Source of the DNA: Planctomycetaceae bacterium
Lineage (GTDB): Bacteria; Planctomycetota; Planctomycetia; Planctomycetales; Planctomycetaceae
DNA length: 64,000 nucleotides
Direction of reading: 5' to 3'
Assembly: GCA_041398825.1 (NCBI GenBank)
Contig: JAWKTX010000001.1
Coordinates: 992,001-1,056,000 of the forward strand
The position numbers and the translations under genes were made by a program. Positions 53,813 to 61,135 of this stretch are shown one piece after another. How positions within the stretch are numbered: position 1 is the first letter of the stretch; every line of letters starts with the position of its first letter. A model generated the notes under the pieces. It worked only from the letters and a program-made list of their open reading frames with translations. It was not told where the DNA came from and made no database searches.

Positions 53813-54550
53813 ATGGGGAAATGCAAATGTCCTCCCGTCGGCCCGAACATGAGTTACCTGGTTTCATTCGGGGACTGCATGACTGCGCTGCTGGCGTTCT
53901 TTATTGTGTTGAATTCGCTGGCCGAAGAACAGACCGGCGCGAATCTGCACGCCGGAACGGGGTCTTTTATTAAAGCCCTGGAATCGCATGGCGTTCCGGG
54001 ATTGTATGAATCCGGGCGTTCGCAGAATGCATTTCAGGGGGTCGATTCCGCACCGCTGTATATGGTGGAGGATCCGGAGAAGCGTCCACCGGATCCGAAC
54101 GGAGCCGGGCCGGACGATACAGAAGAACGCGGCCGGGTCACCGATCGGCAGAAAGATGATTTCCATCGATTTCTGCAGGAGATTCGAAGGCTGAACAAGC
54201 TGGAAGGCCAACCCAATATTGAGGGCGAAGTCAGCTTTGACATTCTCGGTAAAATGCCATCAGAAGGTTCGCCACTGACACCAGCCATGAAGGAAACACT
54301 AAACAGCATTGGTCCGATGCTGAGACAGGCTGACTATGCAATTGAACTGACGGTCTGGGCGACAACTCCCTCACAGACGGCCTGGACACGTGCAGTGGAG
54401 CAATCGGATCGCTTAAGACAGGATGCAGCACGCTACCTTCGGCTGACGCCTGAACAGCAGGCGCGGTTCACAGCAGTGGGACGAACATGGATTGATGGTG
54501 AAATCAAACGCCCCGCTGCCTCGGTCACTCTGCGCAAGCTGGAATTGTGA
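53813..54550 (+). CDS. MotB-like stator protein 2
   Basis: A 245-residue paralogue of the preceding gene, 10 bp downstream, with a strong AGGAG ribosome site. It shares the Cys-rich start (GKCKCPPVGP) and has a membrane helix FGDCMTALLAFFIVLNSLA with the ion-binding aspartate D21. The periplasmic portion contains a Pro/Asp-rich linker (about 85-110) and a C-terminal OmpA-like fold in which the peptidoglycan-binding residues are again not canonical (ELTVWATTPSQ where GHTD-type sequence is expected). The two copies are clearly different proteins, not a recent duplication. It is the last gene of the flagellar run. Confidence 0.85.
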   Translation: MGKCKCPPVGPNMSYLVSFGDCMTALLAFFIVLNSLAEEQTGANLHAGTGSFIKALESHGVPGLYESGRSQNAFQGVDSAPLYMVEDPEKRPPDPNGAGPDDTEERGRVTDRQKDDFHRFLQEIRRLNKLEGQPNIEGEVSFDILGKMPSEGSPLTPAMKETLNSIGPMLRQADYAIELTVWATTPSQTAWTRAVEQSDRLRQDAARYLRLTPEQQARFTAVGRTWIDGEIKRPAASVTLRKLEL

Positions 54551-54576
54551 TAGAAGAGAACAGGAAGGATGGAATC

Positions 54577-56964
54577 TCACAGCCTGAACCGGAACGTTTC
54601 CAGAAAGTATCGCCAGAGCCATTGTCCTGCTGATCTGTTCGAGACGAGGAATCTTGCATTGCCTCGCATACCAGGTCGCATCAGCACACCGTCTGTGCGG
54701 ATGTCGTCCTGATCAAAATCAAGATGAACTGTCGCTCGATAAGCGGGACTCGCCAGTTTTTCTTTTCCCTGCTGGTCGGCGACCGTGCCGAGGGGCCCCT
54801 GAAATCGCGTGGTCAATGCTTCAGGTGCAACCAATTCGCCTTTCGGGGAGACCTGGTTGACCCTGGAAACGTATGTCACGTCAGCCAGATGATCAAGCCG
54901 CACTTCAATATCCATTTCGTCTCTTAATTCGTCGCGGTCACTTTGGTCGATGAAGAGTACGGCCTGAATCTTATCGGACGGTGCTATTGACAGGATCTCC
55001 TGCCCTGCTTCAACGAAACAGCCTTCATTTCGCAGGTCCAGTGGTGTCCCATACCACCGTTCCAGCTTTGTGGGATCAATCTCGTCGCGTGGGGCTTCGG
55101 GTAGTCGAGGTGCAGCGACGACTTTTCCACTGATGGACGCCCGGATGATCCTTCCAAGATTCAGGCGGCTCAGTTCTTCGATTCGTTCCTGAAGCTGCAT
55201 GGCTTCGAAGAGGGCTTCATCCCGGTGGACACCGTCGTCGTTGGCCTGGTACTGGTTTACCTCCAGTGTTCGGACAATCCAGTTTTGGGTTGCCTGAATC
55301 AGTTCATCACGGTTCCGGATATCGATGGAATCTTCAACGATTGCCAGAACATCTCCCTCTTCCACAATTTGACCATTGACAGCGGCTGCTGGATATTCCT
55401 CCGGCGTCGGAAGGTTCTTTGTGAGGGAAATTGACGACGGATCGATGCGATTCTGGAACGGTATTCCCTGACTTCGAGCAAATTCTTCTGCGTTCTTCAG
55501 ATCCTGGTACCGCTTTCGATATTCATCGGGCAGGACGAGTCGACCACTGAATGGTGATGTGACGGTGACAACTCCCTGAGGCTCCAGAACCAGGGGAGCT
55601 TCCAGATGCCAGGGGATTTTTACCGCGAGTGCCGCCCAGACAGCGACCGCCAGAATGGAAAGGCTGATGGCAATCTTTGGTTTACTCATGGGTTCCATCC
55701 GGGGCGTTGCAACAATCTGATAGATGTTTCGAAACATGGCGAAGACAATTCCCGCCATACTAAACAGCATCAGCGTGATGCCAATACTTTGCAGGTCATA
55801 CGGTTTCAGGACGGTGTATAAAAAGGTGCTGATTGATACCAGAATCACCCAGCGATACAGCCAGGCAGCAATGGCATAAGTGACAAACCACGCCTTTCCG
55901 GTTTCGGGCATAAATGGATCGGGCCGGGATTCTATACCAAGGCAATACCAGCTGAATGCCTCGCGCAGCAGCTTGTCTGATTTCTGCCGAAGGTTCGGTA
56001 TCTCCAGAAAGTCACTCATCATGTAGTAACCATCGAATCTCATCAATGGATTTGCATTAAAGATGACTGTGGTGATGGTGGTGACAAAGAACGTATTCAG
56101 GGCCAGATGGTGCAGCAGTCCTGGTTTACTGAACCACCAGATATAGATGGCAACTGCAGATATGATGACTTCGATGTACATACCTGCCGCGCCGATGATG
56201 ATGCGGTGCCACTTGTTCCGCATCATCCAGGAATCTGTCACGTCACAATAAAGGCACGGGCTGAAGACCAGCAGCATGATGCCCATTTCATGGCATTCGC
56301 CGCCAAAGTGAGTGCAACTGAGCCCGTGACCGAATTCGTGGATGATTTTCGCCAGGGCCATGGTAACCCAAAGGTAGATCAGATTCGGCCAGCCAAAGAA
56401 ACTCTGGAATTCCGGGAGGCGTCCACGGAACTGGTCGAGATTTGCTCCCAGAAGCAACCAGGCACTGCAAACAAAGATCATGCAGATCCAGAAGGCCGCC
56501 GGATGAAAGATCCAGCGAAGGAAGGGGTACATGAATCGAAGAGTGCGTTCGGGGTCCCAACCGGGCAGACGCAAATAAAGCAGACTCATCAGCGTCTGTT
56601 TGATTTTCTCACGGCGCGTTTTGGTCCTTTCGCGAACGACGGCAGCACCCTGCCCCGGTCGGTTACTGACCACCAGCCCCTTTTTGTGGAGATCCGTGAT
56701 CAGCTGCTGGATATCGCTTAAAGTGACCTGAAGTGTTGGGAATTCCAGCTTCAGGTCATCCCGAACCTGTTCCAGGCTGCGTTCTCCGTCGAGCAGTTCC
56801 AGAATTCTGTACTGCTCCACCTGCAGTCGATGATATTTCAAAGCGACCGGGTCTTTGATCACCTGATATCCGACACCCAGATAGTCAATCCGGGCAACCT
56901 GAAGGTCGGCTCGCTTCTTCAGGGGGATCGGGCGTTCGTTGGATGCGACAGTGCTGGAACTCAT
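54577..56964 (-). CDS. PqqD-like / M50 metallopeptidase / HlyD-like fusion protein
   Basis: A 795-residue membrane protein. The N-terminal 90 residues resemble a PqqD-type winged-helix domain (RILELLDGERSLEQVRDDL). A site-2-protease-type M50 domain covers about 150-430, with the zinc motif H209-E-F-G-H213 in a membrane helix and the third ligand D311 in NPLMRFDGYY. After a final membrane helix (about 435-455), a periplasmic HlyD-like adaptor region with lipoyl-like hairpins and a coiled coil extends to the C-terminus. Such fusions in planctomycetes are usually annotated as efflux or peptide-export components. It is followed in the same direction from upstream by a separate HlyD-type adaptor, so the pair probably work together. 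Confidence 0.9.
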   Translation of the reverse strand: MSSSTVASNERPIPLKKRADLQVARIDYLGVGYQVIKDPVALKYHRLQVEQYRILELLDGERSLEQVRDDLKLEFPTLQVTLSDIQQLITDLHKKGLVVSNRPGQGAAVVRERTKTRREKIKQTLMSLLYLRLPGWDPERTLRFMYPFLRWIFHPAAFWICMIFVCSAWLLLGANLDQFRGRLPEFQSFFGWPNLIYLWVTMALAKIIHEFGHGLSCTHFGGECHEMGIMLLVFSPCLYCDVTDSWMMRNKWHRIIIGAAGMYIEVIISAVAIYIWWFSKPGLLHHLALNTFFVTTITTVIFNANPLMRFDGYYMMSDFLEIPNLRQKSDKLLREAFSWYCLGIESRPDPFMPETGKAWFVTYAIAAWLYRWVILVSISTFLYTVLKPYDLQSIGITLMLFSMAGIVFAMFRNIYQIVATPRMEPMSKPKIAISLSILAVAVWAALAVKIPWHLEAPLVLEPQGVVTVTSPFSGRLVLPDEYRKRYQDLKNAEEFARSQGIPFQNRIDPSSISLTKNLPTPEEYPAAAVNGQIVEEGDVLAIVEDSIDIRNRDELIQATQNWIVRTLEVNQYQANDDGVHRDEALFEAMQLQERIEELSRLNLGRIIRASISGKVVAAPRLPEAPRDEIDPTKLERWYGTPLDLRNEGCFVEAGQEILSIAPSDKIQAVLFIDQSDRDELRDEMDIEVRLDHLADVTYVSRVNQVSPKGELVAPEALTTRFQGPLGTVADQQGKEKLASPAYRATVHLDFDQDDIRTDGVLMRPGMRGNARFLVSNRSAGQWLWRYFLETFRFRL

Positions 56965-57037
56965 TTGCCACAGAGGCTTTCAGCGTTCGGCGATGGATAG
57001 AACAAGAATCAATTCTTTGAGGACGCAACCGGCGCTT

Positions 57038-58054
57038 CTATTTGTGAATGACAACGGCGGTCATCCCTATCCCTTCCAGAAGCAGGTATCGCCCTTCATT
57101 GTCCGTCCTGTTGGGGACATTGACATACACCTCAATTTTCGGGGCACCTTCCTGCGTGAGCCGTGGCAGGATATGGGTGACCTGTCCGACAAATCGCTCT
57201 CCGCGGAGAGATGATGCACGTCCGGGAACTGCTGCTGCTTCCGCGAAATTCTCCGGTGTGGCACTGCTTTGTACAGGTGAGGCACTGCCACCGCCTGGGA
57301 ACTGGGACAGAATTCCACCGTTTGTTTGTGGATTCGGTACCGGAGAAGGTGCTGTCGGATTTGCCGCGTGCCCGGTTGCCGTGAGCTCGACTTCGTCACC
57401 GACGGAGATGCTTCCAAAGTAGGACTGGTCGATATCCAGGACGGCTCGAACAACAGACAAGTCTGCAACAGTCAGCACTGGGTCACCCTGCCGCACGGCC
57501 TGTCCCGGGAAGCAATGAACTTTCGTCACAACTCCATTGATCGGAGCTTCCACTGTGTACTGCTTGAGTTCCACTCGCTTTGTTTCGGCCTCCAGGCCAA
57601 GAATGGTTTTTTCTTCGGATGCCTTTGCGAGCTGGGCTGCGGCCTTGTCGACTTCCAGTTTCGCACGCCGGATTTCTGTTTCAGTAAAGGTTCCGGGAGA
57701 CTGTTGATTGGCCGACTCCTGAACCTCGAGGTCCGCTTCGGCTGAAGCCTGAGCGATTTTAGCGAAGTCAATTTCTGTGGTCGACGCCGCTTTCTTTTCC
57801 AGATGGGCGAGCTGTGCCTGTATTAGCTCGTCGTCCAATCGAATCACGATATCACCGATGCGGACCATCCGACCTTCTTCAACCGGATTCACGAAAGTCA
57901 GGTGACCGGGGATCTGGGTCGAAAGAGGGATCTCCTTGAGAATGCGGATCGAGCAGTTGTGGGCGGGCACACGTTGCTGCCCCGTCGCATCCGGTGCGGC
58001 GATGCTGGCTATCGCGCCGGCAATCGCAAGCGTAATGGCGAAACGAACCTGCAT
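57038..58054 (-). CDS. HlyD-family periplasmic adaptor protein
   Basis: A 338-residue exported adaptor. The signal peptide covers about residues 1-25 (ending near ATGQQ). Two lipoyl-like halves (IPLSTQIPGHLTFVNPVEEG and YTVEAPINGVVTKVHCFPGQ) flank a coiled coil with repeated Ala/Glu/Lys heptads, and a beta-barrel domain follows with a Pro/Gly/Ser-rich insertion. The ATG at 58054 is chosen because AAAGGA lies six bases upstream; an ATG ten codons earlier lacks one. No RND pump or ABC transporter is nearby; the partner is probably the M50/HlyD fusion 73 bp downstream. Confidence 0.9.
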   Translation of the reverse strand: MQVRFAITLAIAGAIASIAAPDATGQQRVPAHNCSIRILKEIPLSTQIPGHLTFVNPVEEGRMVRIGDIVIRLDDELIQAQLAHLEKKAASTTEIDFAKIAQASAEADLEVQESANQQSPGTFTETEIRRAKLEVDKAAAQLAKASEEKTILGLEAETKRVELKQYTVEAPINGVVTKVHCFPGQAVRQGDPVLTVADLSVVRAVLDIDQSYFGSISVGDEVELTATGHAANPTAPSPVPNPQTNGGILSQFPGGGSASPVQSSATPENFAEAAAVPGRASSLRGERFVGQVTHILPRLTQEGAPKIEVYVNVPNRTDNEGRYLLLEGIGMTAVVIHK

Positions 58055-58139
58055 TGTCAGTCCTTTCGGGCGGTTATCGCCCATGAGTTATCTTTGAGCC
58101 ATTTCGTGGCTGAATTTCTATTCATCGTACAATCGACTG

Positions 58140-58901
58140 TCAGTCAACCAGCACGACGACACAGGAGATGTTATCCCGTGACCCGCCTTCCTGGGCAGCA
58201 GCGACAACGGTCTCTGCAATTGCCTGAGGGTCATCTGATGATTGCAGCAATTCAGCAATCTTGTCGTCTGGTATTCCGTCTGTTACGCCGTCCGAACACA
58301 GGAGGAACCGGTCGCCAGGCTGTGGAGTGATCTCTGCCGCATTCGAGCCCGCAGAGCCATCTCGAGTCCCGAGATAACGGTACAGAACATTACGGTATCG
58401 ATGCGTTCTGGCCTCAGTGGCCGAGATTGTACCTGCTTCAATCAACGCCTGTGTCAAAGAATGGTCCGTCGTAATCTGCTTCAGCTTTCCCGCACGCAGT
58501 TCGTAGGCGCGGCTGTCGCCTATGCCACCCACGAAAAATTGATTGCCTGCTTTCACCAGAAAAACAACCGTCGTCCCCATGTTGCGATAGCTTGGGTTAA
58601 CCTCGCTGAGTGCCATAATTTCGGAGTTGGCGTGATGAATGGACTGATCGATCGCATCTACTATTCCAGCGCTTTCTCCGCCGGAAAAATCGACCAGTTG
58701 CAACAGCTTCTGCGGTATCAGTTCGACCGCGAGCGCGCTGGCTTTTTCGCCGGCACTTTGGCCGCCCATGCCATCGGCGACGATGACAAAGCGATGCTCT
58801 TCGTCAACGACCAGGCTGTCTTCGTTGTTCTCACGAAAATTGCCTGTAATGCTGACCTGACCAGTCCTGATTGAAACCATCTGTATGCTCGCCGGCGACA
58901 T
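58140..58901 (-). CDS. PP2C-type serine/threonine protein phosphatase
   Basis: A 253-residue soluble PPM/PP2C phosphatase. The metal-binding motifs are intact: RENNEDSLVVD, VADGMGGQSAGEKAS, LLCSDGVTDGIPD and GGSRDNISCVVVLVD. Such enzymes reverse Hanks-type kinase phosphorylation and are usually paired with a kinase gene, which is not in this window. The start at 58901 is the first ATG; M8 (58880) is an alternative. It lies 85 bp upstream of the HlyD-type adaptor on the same strand. Confidence 0.95.
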   Translation of the reverse strand: MSPASIQMVSIRTGQVSITGNFRENNEDSLVVDEEHRFVIVADGMGGQSAGEKASALAVELIPQKLLQLVDFSGGESAGIVDAIDQSIHHANSEIMALSEVNPSYRNMGTTVVFLVKAGNQFFVGGIGDSRAYELRAGKLKQITTDHSLTQALIEAGTISATEARTHRYRNVLYRYLGTRDGSAGSNAAEITPQPGDRFLLCSDGVTDGIPDDKIAELLQSSDDPQAIAETVVAAAQEGGSRDNISCVVVLVD

Positions 58902-58989
58902 GTGAAGTCGCCCTCAAACCGAAAAGTAAAGATACAAAACACAGGTCAATGATACGGGATCTGGAAACAGGGGAAAACCTAAAAGCAGC

Positions 58990-59736
58990 TCACCGGACCG
59001 TTGCCCCGCATATTGTCTCGAAGACACTTTGAAGCCCCAGTGTCGTCGCACTGATCAGGAGTTCGCCCGCTTCGAATCCTGTGGTGGCCCCCAGCATTCT
59101 TGCCTGACTATCCACGAGTTTAAAGACCCGTTCCTTCCCCGGTGGAAATTGAGTCTTATAGCAGCGGATCGAATCTAGCTTCGTTTCCAGTGTTTCGGAA
59201 ATATCCGAAACGAATTCTCCCCCACCTTCCGGGCGGCTGAGATTCTGAAGTCCCAGTGGGTACCAAAGCTGTCGATCAATTCGATGAACGGGCAATTCGT
59301 CGAAGTACTGATCCCACTTGGACAGTCGGGAATAGAAAATGGCCGCATCGGTGATTTGCATCGCCTGCCAGTGATCCGGTGAAGCCAGTGGAGTCTTCTC
59401 TGCAATTCCGATGACCAGTCTTGGACGATAAATTCGGAAAATCTTGGCGAGATCAACTCTCGCTTCGAACGAATCGAATAAGCGGCGATTGGGTAAATTG
59501 AGTGTGTGTCGAACGTGAACGCCCAACGCATCCGCGGCTTGTCTTGCCTCTTCAAGTCGGATCTGAGGATCGGGGCACAGGGGTGTGGGTTCACCGTCGG
59601 TGAGGTCAACGATGCCAACACGCTGTCCTTGCTGCACCATCCGCGCGAGCGTACCGCCACAGCCAATTTCCACGTCGTCCGGGTGAGCACCGACGGCGAT
59701 GACATCGAGTGGTTCGGGAAGTTCCTGGTGTGACAT
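58990..59736 (-). CDS. PIG-L/LmbE-family zinc deacetylase (BshB-like)
   Basis: A 248-residue deacetylase. The zinc motif is AHPDDVEIGCGG (residues 17-28), with a DLTDGEPT block and the SPDHWQA histidine block. The family removes N-acetyl groups from GlcNAc-containing small molecules, for example in bacillithiol and mycothiol synthesis. The overall sequence is closest in feel to bacillithiol deacetylase BshB1, but BshA and BshC are not encoded here, so the pathway assignment is tentative. It is read in the same direction as its neighbours, 88 bp from the phosphatase. Confidence 0.9.
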   Translation of the reverse strand: MSHQELPEPLDVIAVGAHPDDVEIGCGGTLARMVQQGQRVGIVDLTDGEPTPLCPDPQIRLEEARQAADALGVHVRHTLNLPNRRLFDSFEARVDLAKIFRIYRPRLVIGIAEKTPLASPDHWQAMQITDAAIFYSRLSKWDQYFDELPVHRIDRQLWYPLGLQNLSRPEGGGEFVSDISETLETKLDSIRCYKTQFPPGKERVFKLVDSQARMLGATTGFEAGELLISATTLGLQSVFETICGATVR

Positions 59737-59775
59737 GATCGAGTGTCTTCCGGATCGGTTGTGACACGGCGTTTG

Positions 59776-60585
59776 CTATCGGACGGCAGATACCGGATCC
59801 CATTTGGCCGTATTGATGTCTGAAGGCACAATGTAAAGCTCGACACGGCGATTTCTCTGTCGAGCTGTTTCGGCAACCGACGCTTCAACCGGCTGAAACT
59901 CGCCATAGCCCATCGAAGCGATGCGTTCGGGGCTGACACCACGTTTAGTCAGCTCCAGAATGACGGCGTCGGCTCGATCCGTTGACAGGTGCCAGTTGGT
60001 CGGATGTTTTCGCGCGGTCTCTCCTCGAACGATCTGCTGATCGTCCGTATGACCGACAATCAGGATTTTCATTCCGAGGGCCGCTCCGGAATTCACTGTG
60101 GACGCGAAGTCGGCAATGATCGGTTCTGCTTCCGCCCGGATAGCGTCGCTGCCCAGATCGAACAGGATGTCCTGACGGAATTTGTTCAGCCCGGTACCAG
60201 CATCGTAGATAAATCCATCAGGCGTCAGGTCCGCTCCGGGAATTCCGCCTGCCAGAAGCGGGTCCGTTCCCGTCAGTGCCCTGGCATATCGGTCGGTGAG
60301 CTCTCCGCGTTCAGCCAGCAGGTTTTCGACGCGCGCATTCGCGCTCTGTAACTGCGAATCTGTGTTGCTGAGGTTTTCTAACAGCATCTGTTTTTCTGAT
60401 TCAGCGCTGGCCAGCATTTGCTGGGTCTGCATCTGAGATGACAACAGACGCTGGTTCTCGGCGTAAAGTTCGCGAGCATGTAATTGAGAGGCAGCCAGCT
60501 CATTCGTTGAGCGACCACCGAACAGACAACAGCCGGAGCTTGTTGCCAGCAATGCTGTAGCGATGCAAAGTTGAAGTGTTTTCAT
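59776..60585 (-). CDS. OmpA-family outer-membrane lipoprotein
   Basis: A 269-residue exported protein with a lipoprotein-type signal (TALLATSSGC, candidate lipidated cysteine C19). A coiled-coil stretch follows (about 35-100, Gln/Glu/Ser-rich), then a C-terminal OmpA-like peptidoglycan-binding domain (about 140-255) with the standard motifs FDLGSDAI, LIVGHTDD, NWHLSTDRADAV and QRNRRVELYI. It tethers the outer membrane or envelope to the cell wall. The frame is open upstream to 60870, but the extra residues are Arg/Cys-rich and unlike a signal, so ATG 60585 is preferred (60597 is four codons earlier). Confidence 0.9.
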   Translation of the reverse strand: MKTLQLCIATALLATSSGCCLFGGRSTNELAASQLHARELYAENQRLLSSQMQTQQMLASAESEKQMLLENLSNTDSQLQSANARVENLLAERGELTDRYARALTGTDPLLAGGIPGADLTPDGFIYDAGTGLNKFRQDILFDLGSDAIRAEAEPIIADFASTVNSGAALGMKILIVGHTDDQQIVRGETARKHPTNWHLSTDRADAVILELTKRGVSPERIASMGYGEFQPVEASVAETARQRNRRVELYIVPSDINTAKWDPVSAVR

Positions 60586-61135
60586 TGCAAATCTCATCCG
60601 TGATTTGACGAAACCGAACCAGCAGGTGATCTGCCGCCAGAACCTGCGACAACAATCTTTGCTGTCGCCATTCCGGCGCGTTCGGACGCGGCTGTGGCAG
60701 AGGTTACCTGGCACGGTTAAGCATCCCGAGATCACCTTTGGTAGAAATGGCCAGATTTCAAAGACACGTCGGACGGCATACCCTTTGGATGATCGTAAAT
60801 CCGCAGATGCTGCCGAATACAGTCGTCCGACAAGCCTGTTTCTCACGAGGGGATACTTGCGAATCGGCAAAAATGGCCAGTTCGCTGGAGCCCGCCTACG
60901 CCCGGTGGTTCACAGACAGCGGCAGATTCTTCAAAGAATGACCGCTGTGGGCAGGGGCTCGCCCGTCTGCATACCTCCCATCTTGCTCGCAAACGGTGAC
61001 ACAGGTTTTGCGGATGCAATGTTGCAAGTCGGCGGGTTTTGCCTCCGTGCGCACGCGAGCTATGACACGTCCGGCGATGGAGACGCAGACAAGTCTGGCG
61101 TCAGTGGGACGCTTCCGTGAGATTCTTACGGTCGA
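60586..61135. other. Intergenic region between the OmpA-type and TPR-type genes
   Basis: This 550-bp stretch between two minus-strand genes has no supported gene. A 171-codon plus-strand frame (60605-61120) and the upstream extension of the OmpA-type gene both have unnatural compositions rich in Arg, Gln and Cys. The promoter of the OmpA-type gene should be here. No terminator or repeat is obvious. Confidence 0.4.

Noticed and set aside
56107..56721. 204-codon plus-strand open frame antisense to the M50/HlyD fusion
   Set aside because: It lies wholly inside a well-supported gene, has no family resemblance and its codon pattern mirrors the opposite strand.
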